DNA of 64,000 bases from contig NZ_LWQU01000141.1 of NCBI RefSeq assembly GCF_001650635.1, forward strand, positions 1 to 64,000. The letters are read 5' to 3'. Every line of letters starts with the position of its first letter. The stretch's first letter is position 1. This stretch comes from Magnetospirillum moscoviense (GTDB taxonomy: Bacteria; Pseudomonadota; Alphaproteobacteria; Rhodospirillales; Magnetospirillaceae). The position numbers and the translations under genes are program-made. Of the stretch, positions 24,345-33,843 are shown piece after piece. Below the pieces are notes generated by a model that was not told where the DNA came from, made no database searches, and saw only the letters and a list, made by a program, of their open reading frames with translations.

Positions 24345-24355
24345 GGGGGGGGGGG
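24345..24355 (+). promoter_or_regulatory. Run of 11 G acting as or replacing the ribosome site
   Basis: Eleven consecutive G end 2 bases before the PAS gene ATG at 24358. A homopolymer this long is prone to slippage, which would change Shine-Dalgarno spacing and so translation. Confidence 0.6.
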
Positions 24356-24357
24356 AC

Positions 24358-24876
24358 ATGGCAAACGTGCATCTGACCGGCGTCGAGAAGACTTTCAGAC
24401 CCGACGAAATCATCGTCAGCAAGACCGACACCACCGGCCGCATCATCTATGCGAACGAAGTGTTCCTGCGCATGGCCGGCTTCACCGAAGCCGAGATCCT
24501 GGGCAAGCCGCACAGCATCATCCGTCATCCCGAGATGCCCCGGTGCGTCTTCAAGCTGCTGTGGGACACCATCAACACCGGGGCCGAGATTTTCGCCTAT
24601 GTGGTCAACCGGTCCAAGAACGGCGACCATTACTGGGTGCTGGCCCACGTAACGCCGACCTTCGATGCCGCCGGCAAGATCGTCAGTTTCCATTCCAACC
24701 GCCGCACCCCGCGCCCCGAGGCGGTGGCCAAGGCCGCGGCGCTTTATGCCGAATTGCGCGCCATTGAAAACGGCCATTCCGACCGCAAGGCCGGTCTTCA
24801 GGCTTCGTTTTCAGCGATGCTATCCAAGCTCGAAGGACTGGGAGTGCCTTACGATGAATTCGTCTTCGCTCTCTAA
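24358..24876 (+). CDS. PAS domain protein (Aer-like energy-taxis sensor part)
   Basis: A 172-residue cytoplasmic protein with one PAS fold. [22 protein letters not shown] near residue 21, [21 protein letters not shown] near 46 and [19 protein letters not shown] near 82 match the Aer-type FAD/heme PAS domain. It has no membrane or signalling part of its own. Its last 23 bases overlap the MCP gene start, so the pair looks like a split Aer: sensor and transducer made separately and coupled in translation (inference). Confidence 0.85.
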   Translation: MANVHLTGVEKTFRPDEIIVSKTDTTGRIIYANEVFLRMAGFTEAEILGKPHSIIRHPEMPRCVFKLLWDTINTGAEIFAYVVNRSKNGDHYWVLAHVTPTFDAAGKIVSFHSNRRTPRPEAVAKAAALYAELRAIENGHSDRKAGLQASFSAMLSKLEGLGVPYDEFVFAL

Positions 24877-26164
24877 GGCCTGGCAGGCGGCCGCCTTGGC
24901 CGCCCTGGCCGGACTGATGGTGGTCATCCTGGAACTGTCGCACGGCGACCAACTGTCCGCGGCCTTGGGGGCCATCACCACCCTGGCGGCCGGTTTCGCC
25001 CTGATGTCGGTCCTGAAGACCCGCCAGTCGGTTCACCGCACCGCCATGGTGTTGGAACAGGCCGCTGTCGGCCGGCTGGACGTGCGGGTCATCGGCATCC
25101 GCGAGGCCGGCGTGCTGGGTGAATTGGACCATGCCGTCAACCGCCTGCTGGACCTGACCGAGGCCTTCACCAAGGAGGCCGACGCCGCCATGGCCATGAC
25201 CGCCCAGGGCCGCTATTTCCGGCACATCCTGCTGGAAGGCCTGGTGGGCGAGTTCGCCGGCCATGCCCGTCTGATCAATTCGGCTTTGACCAGCATGGAA
25301 GACAAGTCGAAGGATTTCGCCACCGAGGCCAACGCGGTGGGAGCTTCGATCAAGAAGATGAGCCAGGCGGTGGCCGCCACCGCCACCGAACTGGAGGCGA
25401 CGGCACAGCAGATGAGCCACATCGCCAGCCAGACCAGCAGCCAGTCGGCGACGGTGGCGCGTGCCGCCGAGGATGCCTCGGCTAGCGTCGAATCGGTGGC
25501 CTCGGCAGCCGAGCAGGTGTCGTCGGGCATCCGCGAGGTCGCCGCCCGCATCCAGACATCGGCCGACATGGCCCGGGAAACCGTGCGGGTCGCTGGTCAG
25601 GCCGACACGGTGATCCAGGGCCTGCTGGATGCCACCCGCAAGATCGGTGACGTCGTCAACTTGATCACCCAGATCGCCAGTCAGACCAACCTGCTGGCCC
25701 TGAACGCCACGATTGAAGCCGCCCGCGCGGGCGAGGCCGGCAAGGGCTTCGCGGTTGTCGCCAACGAGGTCAAGCATCTGGCCAACCAGACCGCCAGGGC
25801 CACCGACGAGATCTCGACGCAGATCAACGGCATGCGCGAGGCCACCGCGGCGGCGGTCGATGCGGTGCGGGGCATCGCCGGACGCATTCGCGAAATCAAC
25901 GACAATTCCACCGGTATCGCCACCGCCACCGAACAGCAATCGGCGGCGATCGCCGAGATCAGCCGGGCCATCCGCACCGTGGCGGCCGGCGTCCAGACCG
26001 TCGCGGTGACCATTTCCGAAGTGTCGGAAGTCGCCGGCACCGCCACCGAGGCGGCCGATCAGGTGCTGATGGCGGCGGGCGAGATGGCCGGGCGCACGGT
26101 GTCGATGAATGACGACATCGACGGCTTCATCCACCGCGTCTGCGCCGGCATCAAAACCGCCTAA
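24854..26164 (+). CDS. Methyl-accepting chemotaxis protein
   Basis: A 436-residue transducer. Two membrane helices at about residues 7-25 and 30-48 lie almost back to back, so there is hardly any periplasmic domain. A HAMP-like region follows to about 110. The signalling hairpin [22 protein letters not shown] and [22 protein letters not shown] covers about 275-320. GGAG lies 9 bases upstream of ATG 24854. Lack of a ligand domain fits use of the upstream PAS protein as sensor. Confidence 0.92.
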   Translation: MNSSSLSKAWQAAALAALAGLMVVILELSHGDQLSAALGAITTLAAGFALMSVLKTRQSVHRTAMVLEQAAVGRLDVRVIGIREAGVLGELDHAVNRLLDLTEAFTKEADAAMAMTAQGRYFRHILLEGLVGEFAGHARLINSALTSMEDKSKDFATEANAVGASIKKMSQAVAATATELEATAQQMSHIASQTSSQSATVARAAEDASASVESVASAAEQVSSGIREVAARIQTSADMARETVRVAGQADTVIQGLLDATRKIGDVVNLITQIASQTNLLALNATIEAARAGEAGKGFAVVANEVKHLANQTARATDEISTQINGMREATAAAVDAVRGIAGRIREINDNSTGIATATEQQSAAIAEISRAIRTVAAGVQTVAVTISEVSEVAGTATEAADQVLMAAGEMAGRTVSMNDDIDGFIHRVCAGIKTA

Positions 26165-26171
26165 CGGGGAA

Positions 26172-28007
26172 TTATTCCACCAGTTCTGTTTCCAGGCGGT
26201 CGCGCAACGCGGCCGCCTCTTGCTGCTTGCGCCACATGGCGGCGTAGGCGCCGTCGGCCGCCAGCAGGTCGGGGTGGCGGCCCCGTTCGACGATGCGGCC
26301 CTTGTCCAGCACGATGATTTCGTCGGAATCGACCACCGTTGATAGCCGGTGGGCGATGACCAGGGTGGTGCGGTCCTTCGACACCTCGCGCAAGGAGGCC
26401 TGGATTTCCTTTTCGGTGTGGGTGTCCAGCGCACTGGTCGCCTCGTCGAACAGCAAGATCGCCGGGCGCTTCAAGATGGTCCGCGCGATGGCGACGCGCT
26501 GCTTCTCGCCGCCCGACAATTTCAGGCCGCGCTCGCCGACCCGGGTGTCATAGCCGGCTGGCAGGGTGACGACGAAATCATGGATGCGGGCCAGGCGGGC
26601 GGCAGCCTCGATTTCATCCTGGGTGGCGCCCGGTTTGCCATAGGCGATGTTGTAGCGGATGGTGTCGTTGAACAGCACGGTGTCCTGCGGCACGATGCCG
26701 ATGGCGGCGCGCAACGAGGATTGCGTCACCTGGCGGATGTCCTGGCCGTCGATGGTGATCCAGCCCCCCGTCACATCGTAGAAGCGGAACAGCAGACGGG
26801 AAATGGTGCTTTTGCCGGCTCCCGACGGGCCGACGATGGCCACGGTGCGCCCGGCCGGCACGGTGAAATCGACATTGTCGAGGATGCGCCGCTCGGGGTC
26901 ATAGCCGAACGACACCGCCTGGAACCGGACCTCGCCGCCATTCACCTTCAGATCGGCGGCGCCGTCCTCGTCCCTGATCTCGGCGTTCTGTTCCAGCAGG
27001 CGGAACATCGCCTCCATGTCGGTCAGCGACTGCTTGATCTCGCGATAGACGAAGCCCAGGAAGTTCAGGGGCAGGTACAGCTGGACCAGATAGGCATTGA
27101 CCAGCACGAAGTCGCCCATGGTCATGCTGCCGTCGGCCACCCCCTGGGCCGCCATGATCATCACCACGGTCAGCCCCAGGGCGATGATGGCGCCCTGGCC
27201 CATGTTCAAAAGGGCCAGGGTGACCTTGCTTTTGACCGCCGCCGCCTCGTAGCGGCCCAGGGCGCGGTCGTAGCGTTCGGCCTCGTGCGCCTCGTTGCAG
27301 AAATATTTGACCGTCTCGAAGTTCAACAGCGAATCGATGGCCTTGGTGCTGGCCTCGGAATCGGTCTCGTTCATAGCGCGGCGGAACTTGGTGCGCCATT
27401 CGGTGACGGTCAGGGTGTAGGTGATGTAAAGGGCGATGGTGCCGAAGGTGACCAGCGCGAAGCGGGCGTCGTACATCTGCCACAGCACGATGGTCACCAG
27501 GCCGATTTCCAGAAGCGTCGGCAGGATGTTGAACAGCATGAAATTCAGCAGGAACTCGATGCCCTTGGTGCCGCGCTCGATGGCGCGCGACACGCCGCCG
27601 GTCTGGCGGTCGAGATGGAAGCGCAGCGCCAGTCGGTGCAGGTGGCGGAACACCTTCAGGCCGACCGCGCGGATCGCCGCCTGGCCGACGCGGGCGAAGG
27701 CGATGTCGCGCGCTTCGGCGAACAGGCCGGCCAGGGTGCGCGCCGCGCCGTAAGCCACCAGCAGCCCCAGCGGCACGGCGATCATCGGTTGGCCGAGCGC
27801 GTCGATGGCTTGCTTGTAGATCAAGGGCACGCCGACGGTGATCAGCTTGGCCAAGGCCAGGAAGATCACGGCGATCACCACCCGAAGCCGCAGCATCGGC
27901 TGCTCGGCCGGCCACAGATAGGGGGCCAGCGTGCGCAGGGTCTGCCAGTCGTTGCGGGACCCGGTTTGCGGGTTGCGCCAGTAATTCGAGGGGTCGCGTC
28001 GTCTCAT
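26172..28007 (-). CDS. Atm1-type ABC exporter (fused permease and ATPase)
   Basis: A 611-residue half-transporter. Six membrane helices lie in residues 35-330 (RLRVVIAVIFLALAKLITVG first). The ATPase has Walker A GPSGAGKST near 403, signature LSGGEKQRVAIARTIL near 506 and Walker B ILLFDEATSALD near 529. Sequence YFCNEAHEAERYDRAL near 232 and overall layout match the Atm1/HMT group, which export glutathione-linked sulfur or metal compounds. Monocistronic; 8 bases from the convergent MCP stop. Confidence 0.9.
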   Translation of the reverse strand: MRRRDPSNYWRNPQTGSRNDWQTLRTLAPYLWPAEQPMLRLRVVIAVIFLALAKLITVGVPLIYKQAIDALGQPMIAVPLGLLVAYGAARTLAGLFAEARDIAFARVGQAAIRAVGLKVFRHLHRLALRFHLDRQTGGVSRAIERGTKGIEFLLNFMLFNILPTLLEIGLVTIVLWQMYDARFALVTFGTIALYITYTLTVTEWRTKFRRAMNETDSEASTKAIDSLLNFETVKYFCNEAHEAERYDRALGRYEAAAVKSKVTLALLNMGQGAIIALGLTVVMIMAAQGVADGSMTMGDFVLVNAYLVQLYLPLNFLGFVYREIKQSLTDMEAMFRLLEQNAEIRDEDGAADLKVNGGEVRFQAVSFGYDPERRILDNVDFTVPAGRTVAIVGPSGAGKSTISRLLFRFYDVTGGWITIDGQDIRQVTQSSLRAAIGIVPQDTVLFNDTIRYNIAYGKPGATQDEIEAAARLARIHDFVVTLPAGYDTRVGERGLKLSGGEKQRVAIARTILKRPAILLFDEATSALDTHTEKEIQASLREVSKDRTTLVIAHRLSTVVDSDEIIVLDKGRIVERGRHPDLLAADGAYAAMWRKQQEAAALRDRLETELVE

Positions 28008-28110
28008 CGTCTCCTAACATGAGGGGCGATCGGCCGAGGCGCAACCGCTCGATCTGTGCTTAAGTCGGGAAAGATTGCTCTTATGTGCATGGCTGCTTAT
28101 GCTGCGGCGC

Positions 28111-29649
28111 ATGCGCCATCCACCGACCCTGCATTCGGGCGACATCGACTGGAAATCCGTGCGGCTGCTGCTGTTCAGCGCCGACGATGCCTTTCGATTC
28201 CTGGTGCGCCAGACCTTTCGCAAGCTCAATGTCCGCGATGTCTTGTCCACCAGCGTCGCCGCCGATGCCCAGACCTTCATGGGCCAATCGCCCGACATCG
28301 CCCTGATCGACCTGGAAACCGACCCCACGGCCGGCTTCGCCTGCCTGGAGCGGGTGCGCGGCGCCGACGCGGAAATTCCGGTGCTGGTGGTGGCGCGGTC
28401 CGATGACAAAGCGTTGATGCACCCGGCGCTCAAGGCCGGCATCGAAGGCGCGGTGCCCAAACGGGTTTCGGGCCATGAACTGGCGCACCGGGTGTCGCAG
28501 ACCCTGAAGACGCCGAAGCGCCTGCCGGCTCCGGCCGAAATCAAACCCCGCGCCCCCATCGTGCTGGAGAAAGTGCCGCCGACCCCGGTCAAGGTCGAGG
28601 CCGCCGCGCCGACGCCCGCGACAGCCGCCGCGGCTCCGGCCGATGGCGACGCCTTGAAGCGCGAACTGGCGGCGCTGACGGCAAAGCTGGGGCAAAGCCC
28701 GGTGGTCTCGGGCAAGGCCCCCGGTGGCACGATGACCGGCGGCCATGGGACAGGCTCGATCGGGGGCGGGTCGATGGGCGGCGGTTCCTCTGCTCCGGTG
28801 CGACCCGGCGGCGGGACCTATGGCGGCGCCGACCTGCCGGCCGCCAAGGGGGCGGGCGGTGGTGGCCTGCTGGTCGATGACCGGCCGGCTGCGTCGGTCA
28901 AGTCTGGCGGCAAGCTGGATTTCGACGATTTCGCCGTGGTCGCCCCCAAGGCGTCGGGCGGCAAGCTGATCGAGGATGACGGCCCGGCGCCGGCCAAGCG
29001 CGACCAGGCCATCGACTTGCGCCAGGATGCCCGCGATCAGGCGGCCAAGAAGCGGGCCGAGGACGCCAAGGCCAAGTGGAAGGAATTGCTTGAGGAAGCC
29101 GGCCACGAAACCCGCACCGGCAAGGATGTCGCCGCCCTGAACGTCGATGCCATCGTCGCCGAGCATGGTTTGTGGCTGACGTCGAAGGGGGGCGAGGGCA
29201 AGCGCGCCACCTTCCAGGGCATGGATCTGGCCGGAGCCGACCTGTCTGGGGCGATTCTGGCCAATGCCACCTTCCGCGAGGTCGATCTGTCCGACGCCCA
29301 TCTGGTGGAAAGCCGCCTGGACGGCGCCGACTTCCGTTATGCGGTGATGGGCGCGGCCAATCTGGCCCGGGCCGAGCTGGGCGTCGCCCAACTGCGCCAT
29401 GCCGATCTGCGCCTCGCCAACCTGGAAGGCGCCAACCTGCGCGGCGCCGACCTGTCCGGAGCCAGGTTGGCGGGATCGAAGCTGGAAGGCGCCGATTTCG
29501 GCGGCGTCACCCTGATCAGCGCCGACCTGTGCGAGGCCGATCTGTCCAAGGTCGAGAACCTGAAGCAGTCCCAGGTCGAGAAGGCTTTGTGCGACATGAA
29601 GACCAAGCTGCCGCCGGGAATCTTCCGCCCCCGCAAGGATGAAGATTAG
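28111..29649 (+). CDS. Receiver-like domain fused to pentapeptide repeats
   Basis: A 512-residue protein of unusual layout. Residues 15-130 form a response-regulator-like fold: VRLLLFSADDAFRFLVRQTF, then IALIDLETD (phosphoryl Asp position) and AVPKRVSGHELAHRV (Lys position). Residues 140-320 are low-complexity, Pro/Ala then Gly-rich. Residues 385-480 have about 15 A(D/N)LxxA pentapeptide repeats (GADLSGA, ANLEGAN, GADLSGA). The N-terminal acidic pair is intact. Start may be ATG 28099. Output and partner unknown; the adjacent operon of kinases ends convergently. Confidence 0.8.
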   Translation: MRHPPTLHSGDIDWKSVRLLLFSADDAFRFLVRQTFRKLNVRDVLSTSVAADAQTFMGQSPDIALIDLETDPTAGFACLERVRGADAEIPVLVVARSDDKALMHPALKAGIEGAVPKRVSGHELAHRVSQTLKTPKRLPAPAEIKPRAPIVLEKVPPTPVKVEAAAPTPATAAAAPADGDALKRELAALTAKLGQSPVVSGKAPGGTMTGGHGTGSIGGGSMGGGSSAPVRPGGGTYGGADLPAAKGAGGGGLLVDDRPAASVKSGGKLDFDDFAVVAPKASGGKLIEDDGPAPAKRDQAIDLRQDARDQAAKKRAEDAKAKWKELLEEAGHETRTGKDVAALNVDAIVAEHGLWLTSKGGEGKRATFQGMDLAGADLSGAILANATFREVDLSDAHLVESRLDGADFRYAVMGAANLARAELGVAQLRHADLRLANLEGANLRGADLSGARLAGSKLEGADFGGVTLISADLCEADLSKVENLKQSQVEKALCDMKTKLPPGIFRPRKDED

Positions 29650-30701
29650 CTTTTGTCGGCGATCAGCCGGGGGAAGGTCAGGACGAAGCGCGTGCCGCCG
29701 CCCGATTCGCTTTCCATCGCGACGGTGCCCTGCATCGGGCCGGTGACCAGATTATAGAGAATGTGCAGACCCAGGCCGGTGCCGCCCTGGCCGCGCCGGG
29801 TGGTGAAGAACGGGTCGAACACCCGGTTTCGGTATTCTTCCGGGATGCCCTTGCCGTCGTCGGAATAGACCAGGCGAATCTGGTCGGGCGCCGGTTGTTC
29901 CACCGCGATGCGCAGCGTGCCGGACTGACCAAGGTCATAGCCGTGGGTGGCGGAATTCAGGACCAGGTTGGTCAGAACCTGGCTGAGCGCGCCGGGATAG
30001 CCGTCCATCTCGATCCCGGCGGGGCAGTCGATCACCACCTTGTGGCCGTTCTGGCGCAGTTTCGGGCTCAGGCTCGACAGGGTCTCGGCGATATAGCCGG
30101 CCAGTTCGAAATTGCGCCGTTCCGAGCTGGTGCGATCGACCGCCACCTGCTTGAAGCTGCCGATCAATGCCGCCGCCCGCTCGCAATTGGCCTGAATCAG
30201 GCGGGCGGTGTCGGTGGCGGTGGCCAGATAGGCCTGGAAATCCTCGACTCCAATGTCGTCGGCCTCGAACAGGGCGGCCAGGCGTTTGGTGGAATCCGCG
30301 AGGTGCGAGGCGCAGGACAGCGCGATGCCGACCGGCGTGTTGATCTCGTGGGCGACGCCGCCGACCAAGGCACCCAGCGACGCCAGCTTTTCGGCCTGGA
30401 CCAGGGTTTCCTGGGTTTCCTTCAACTGGGCCAGCGCCTCTTCCGCCTCGGCGCGGCGCTTGCCCAGTTCCTGGTTCAGGTTGGCCAACTGGTTCTGCAG
30501 GCGGTCGCTGACCTTGACCAGGCGGCGTTGTTCGCGCACCGAACGGGAATAGGCCTCGGTCAGCGCCTCGACTCCCTGGCGGGTGTCGGGGTCGGCGTTG
30601 GTCAGGCGCCGTTGCAGCCGGGCGGCGGCGGCCAGCACCCGCTCTTCGGCATCGAAAAGGTTGAAGCCACCGCCGGATTCGGAATCGCCGCTGCTCATCA
30701 A
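29646..30701 (-). CDS. Sensor histidine kinase, cytoplasmic
   Basis: A 351-residue kinase without membrane helices. Residues 20-110 are coiled-coil (RLQNQLANLNQELGKRRAEAEEAL). The H-box GALVGGVAHEINTPVGIAL near 115 carries the phospho-His. ATPase motifs follow: LVLNSATHG (N), DDGKGIPEE (G1), FFTTRRGQGGTGLGLHI (F and G2). ATG overlaps the SiaC stop (start ATGATG). Last gene of the five-gene signalling operon. Confidence 0.9.
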   Translation of the reverse strand: MMSSGDSESGGGFNLFDAEERVLAAAARLQRRLTNADPDTRQGVEALTEAYSRSVREQRRLVKVSDRLQNQLANLNQELGKRRAEAEEALAQLKETQETLVQAEKLASLGALVGGVAHEINTPVGIALSCASHLADSTKRLAALFEADDIGVEDFQAYLATATDTARLIQANCERAAALIGSFKQVAVDRTSSERRNFELAGYIAETLSSLSPKLRQNGHKVVIDCPAGIEMDGYPGALSQVLTNLVLNSATHGYDLGQSGTLRIAVEQPAPDQIRLVYSDDGKGIPEEYRNRVFDPFFTTRRGQGGTGLGLHILYNLVTGPMQGTVAMESESGGGTRFVLTFPRLIADKS

Positions 30702-31090
30702 GCGGCCGAGGACGAGGGCACCAGGTTGAAGGTGACGTTTTCCAGGTCTTCCGAGAAGTCCTCGCCGAATTCCTTCATGGTCTCGTCGTCGGCGGCATAG
30801 TGCCAGTTGACCACCACCTTGGTGCCGCGACCCGCCGCGTTTTCCATCATCTGGAACATGTTCATCAACGCCTTGGCGCTGGAACTGTTGAAGTAGATCA
30901 GGTCGAAATCGAAGCGCAGTTCACGGATGTCGGCGCTGGAAAAGAACCGGTCGAGGGCGGCGAAGATCGGGCCGAACACGGTCGAGGCATCCTCGGGATA
31001 GGATTCGCCCTTCAGCGAGAACACACCTGCCTCGAAGTCGAAATCGACATCCGGCGAGCGATCGGTCGCCGCAATCTTGAGATGATCCAT
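30698..31090 (-). CDS. SiaC-family regulatory phosphoprotein (DUF1987)
   Basis: A 130-residue STAS-like protein. SPDVDFDFEAGVFSLKGESYPED, LRFDFDLIYFNSSSAKALMNM and VVNWHYAADDETMKEFGEDF are DUF1987/SiaC motifs. In Pseudomonas SiaC is phosphorylated by SiaB on the Thr of the matching NTSS loop and, when free, activates the diguanylate cyclase SiaD; here that loop reads NSSS, so Ser would be the target (inference). Sits 8 bases after the SiaB-like gene. Confidence 0.88.
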   Translation of the reverse strand: MDHLKIAATDRSPDVDFDFEAGVFSLKGESYPEDASTVFGPIFAALDRFFSSADIRELRFDFDLIYFNSSSAKALMNMFQMMENAAGRGTKVVVNWHYAADDETMKEFGEDFSEDLENVTFNLVPSSSAA

Positions 31091-31098
31091 GGTTTTCC

Positions 31099-31677
31099 TC
31101 AGATGGACACTTTGAGGCAGAAGAATTGCTGCTTGTCGCCGACCGGGTCGAAATCGAACTGGATCGGTTCGCTGGCACGCCTGGCGATCTCGATCAGGCC
31201 GATGGTGGCGCCCCGGCTGTTTTCCTCCGGCGGCTCACGCAGTTGTTCCTTGTAATAGGCCTTGATGGCGTCCTTATCCATGCCGGCCAGTTGCTCGAGG
31301 CGCGCCTTCAGCTTCGGGACATCCTCGTTCAACATGGTGTTGGCGCAGACGATGAAGAATTTGTCGCCGTCGGTGCCGATGGTGACCATGCCCGACGACA
31401 ACTCGATGGCCTTGCCGAGGTTGCCCTGAACCTTCTCGGCGGAATAGCGGATGATGTTCTGCGCCTGCTCGATGAACACCGAGAACACCTTCTTGACGGT
31501 GGTCAGGTCGGTGTCCTCCAGCGCCATCTTGTGGCGCAGCGCGTCGCCCAGGGAATAAAGAATCCCCTCGGACAGATAGCCCGAGAACGAGAAGATCACT
31601 CCCCGGGTATCAAGGATCGATTTGAATTCGCGATAGTCTCTCGCCAGCATCGCCGACACCCCGACCCCCTTGGTCAC
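31099..31677 (-). CDS. SiaB-family protein kinase (DUF6272)
   Basis: A 192-residue HATPase-like Ser/Thr kinase. FSFSGYLSEGILYSLGDALRHK near residue 28, SVFIEQAQNIIRYSAE near 68 (N-box-like) and GATIGLIEIARRASEPIQFDF near 160 match the SiaB group. Predicted to phosphorylate the SiaC-like protein next door. The usual SiaA phosphatase and SiaD cyclase genes are missing here. Confidence 0.85.
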   Translation of the reverse strand: MTKGVGVSAMLARDYREFKSILDTRGVIFSFSGYLSEGILYSLGDALRHKMALEDTDLTTVKKVFSVFIEQAQNIIRYSAEKVQGNLGKAIELSSGMVTIGTDGDKFFIVCANTMLNEDVPKLKARLEQLAGMDKDAIKAYYKEQLREPPEENSRGATIGLIEIARRASEPIQFDFDPVGDKQQFFCLKVSI

Positions 31678-31698
31678 GATCTAACCCCGCCCCACAGC

Positions 31699-33051
31699 CT
31701 AGCGTGGATCGACGCCGATGTCATCCTTGCCACGGCTGCCGCCTGCACCTTTCCCGCGCGGCGGCATCCGCAGCCAGATGGTGAAGGTGCTGCCCTCGCC
31801 CAGGCTGCTATCGACCGAAAGGCTGCCGCCGTGCAGGTCCATGATCTGGCGGACCATGTGCAGGCCGATGCCCGACCCCGGCATGGTCTGGGTGTTCGAG
31901 GCGCGGAAGAAGCGGTCGAAGATCTTCGGCACGTCGTCGGCCGGGATGCCGATGCCGCTGTCCTGAACCGACACCGACGCGCCGCTATGTTCCGGTGTCG
32001 CGCTGATCCGGACCGCGCCTTCGGTCGAGTATTTCAGCGCGTTGGCGAGCAGGTTGTTGATCACCAACGCGATCAGCCCGGGATCGCCCCAGACCGGGGC
32101 GGCCATCTCGGCTTCCAGTTCGATGAGGCGGCCGGGCGAGGCGGCGCGGTGATGATCGACAGCGGCCAGCAGGATCGGCGCCAATTCGAACGCCTGTTCC
32201 TGCATGACGATCCGGCCGCTTTCCAATTGTTCGTCGGCCAGGCAGGTGGTGATCAGGTCGATCAGCCGGCCGACGGCCTCGCGGATGGTCTTGAGGCGTG
32301 GCAGCATCCCGGTATCGGCGCGTTCCGCCCGCATGGTCAGCATTTGCGCCGCCGAATCGATGATCGCCAGCGGCGTGCGGAACTCGTGGCTGACCATGCC
32401 GAGGAACTGGCGCAATTGGCCGCGCGCCTCGGTCTCGCGCTCGAGGGCCATTTCGGCGCGATCGCGCGCGCGGCCCAGTTCGGCGGTGCGGGCCTCCAAC
32501 TCGGCGGTGCGCTCTTGAACCTTGGTCTCGAGTTGGGCGTTCAATTCGACCAGCTCGCGGTTAAGCCGGCCGATGGTGACGATGTCGCGCCAAGCGCGAA
32601 CGCCGCCGACGATCGAGGTGAACAGCTTCTGCGCGGTCAGCTCGGATTTGCTTTTGTAATCGTTGATGTCATAGGCCAGGACGACGTCGCGCTCGGGGGC
32701 CTCGCCCGGCTGGCCGGTGCGCAGGATGATGCGGATGTCGCGGTTGCCGATATCGCCCCTGATGCGACGGACCAATTGCAGGCCGGCATCGCCGGTTTCC
32801 ATCACCACGTCCAGCAGCACCACCGGGATATCCGCGCGCCGGCCCAGCAGTTCGGCCGCCTCGGCGGCCGAAAAGGCCGACAGCACCTCGAAGTCGCGGC
32901 CTTCGTAGGAATAGTCGCGCAGCAGGACCCGGGTCATGTCGTGGACCTGGGAATCGTCATCGACCACCAGGATCGGCCAGGGTGTGACCCCGGCGCGCGC
33001 TCCGCCCTTGTCGCCCTTTTGACTAAAGATCAGCCGGGCGGCGCGGGCCAT
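31699..33051 (-). CDS. Receiver-first hybrid histidine kinase
   Basis: A 450-residue cytoplasmic protein. The receiver domain at residues 25-150 has PILVVDDDSQV, VVLLDVVMETGDAG (phospho-Asp) and DINDYKSKSE (Lys). A coiled coil (about 165-210) leads to the H-box FLGMVSHEFRTPLAII near 222. ATPase motifs are NNLLANALKYS, DSGIGIPADD, FDRFF and GSGIGLHMVRQ. It probably reads a phosphoryl signal at its receiver to control its own kinase. Eight or so bases from the response-regulator stop. Confidence 0.92.
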   Translation of the reverse strand: MARAARLIFSQKGDKGGARAGVTPWPILVVDDDSQVHDMTRVLLRDYSYEGRDFEVLSAFSAAEAAELLGRRADIPVVLLDVVMETGDAGLQLVRRIRGDIGNRDIRIILRTGQPGEAPERDVVLAYDINDYKSKSELTAQKLFTSIVGGVRAWRDIVTIGRLNRELVELNAQLETKVQERTAELEARTAELGRARDRAEMALERETEARGQLRQFLGMVSHEFRTPLAIIDSAAQMLTMRAERADTGMLPRLKTIREAVGRLIDLITTCLADEQLESGRIVMQEQAFELAPILLAAVDHHRAASPGRLIELEAEMAAPVWGDPGLIALVINNLLANALKYSTEGAVRISATPEHSGASVSVQDSGIGIPADDVPKIFDRFFRASNTQTMPGSGIGLHMVRQIMDLHGGSLSVDSSLGEGSTFTIWLRMPPRGKGAGGSRGKDDIGVDPR

Positions 33052-33055
33052 GGGG

Positions 33056-33769
33056 CTAGATCACCGCGATCGGCGCCGCGAAGGCGTAGCCGGTGCCGTG
33101 CACCGCCTCGATCGGCAATTCGCAGCCCAGAGCATCCTGGGCCTTGGCGCGCAGGCGCCGCACCATCGAATCGACCGAGCGGTCGCTGGGGTCCCATTGG
33201 CGCTTGCCCAGCGCCTTGAAGATGTCGTCGCGCGACACCGGCTCGCCCGGCTGTTCGACCAGCAGCGACACGAAGACCCGTTCATTGGCGGTCAGCTTGA
33301 CCGATTGTCCGTCGGGCGCCAGCACGGTCCAGCCGACCGCGTCGTAGGCCCAGCCCGATAGGGACGGGGAAGCGGTGCGCGACACCGTGGGCGCGCAGGG
33401 CGGGAACAGTTTGAGGCGACGGGACAGCGTGCGGATCTGGGCTTCCAGCTCCCGCAGTTCGACCGGCTTGACCAGATAGACGTCGGCGCCGATTTCCAGG
33501 CCGACCACGCGGTCGATGCCGACATTGCGCGCCGTCAGCATGATGATGCCGACATCGGAATGGTCGCGCAGACGCTTGGCGATGGAAAAGCCATCCTCGC
33601 CAGGCAAATTGACGTCAAGAATGACGATGTCGACCGGCTTGTCGGCAAGGACGGCGTCCAATTCCCGGCCGTCCCCGCAGCCTAATGCTTCGTGCCCGCA
33701 GGCGGACAGGTACTCAACCACATCCGCCCGCAGCGAGGTCTCATCCTCGACAATCGCAATGCGAGCCAT
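33056..33769 (-). CDS. OmpR-type response regulator
   Basis: A 237-residue transcription factor and first gene of the operon. Receiver: IAIVEDETSLR, VDIVILDVNLPGEDG (phospho-Asp), MLTARN, VYLVKPVELREL. The winged helix from about 145 has KLTANERVFVSLLVEQPGEPVSRDDIF and DRSVDSMVRRLRAKAQ, ending GTGYAFAAPI. ATG 33769 is chosen over 33787 because MARIAIVEDE is the family start. Probably regulates its own operon. Confidence 0.92.
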   Translation of the reverse strand: MARIAIVEDETSLRADVVEYLSACGHEALGCGDGRELDAVLADKPVDIVILDVNLPGEDGFSIAKRLRDHSDVGIIMLTARNVGIDRVVGLEIGADVYLVKPVELRELEAQIRTLSRRLKLFPPCAPTVSRTASPSLSGWAYDAVGWTVLAPDGQSVKLTANERVFVSLLVEQPGEPVSRDDIFKALGKRQWDPSDRSVDSMVRRLRAKAQDALGCELPIEAVHGTGYAFAAPIAVI

Positions 33770-33843
33770 CCCAAACCCTCTAGCCACATCCGAGCACCTC
33801 TAGGGAAGCATCGCGCCGCCCCAAGGTCAAACGGCAAGTAACC

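Noticed and set aside
31126-33219. 697-codon open frame on the plus strand opposite SiaB and the hybrid kinase
   Set aside because: Mirror frame of genes with clear catalytic motifs on the minus strand.
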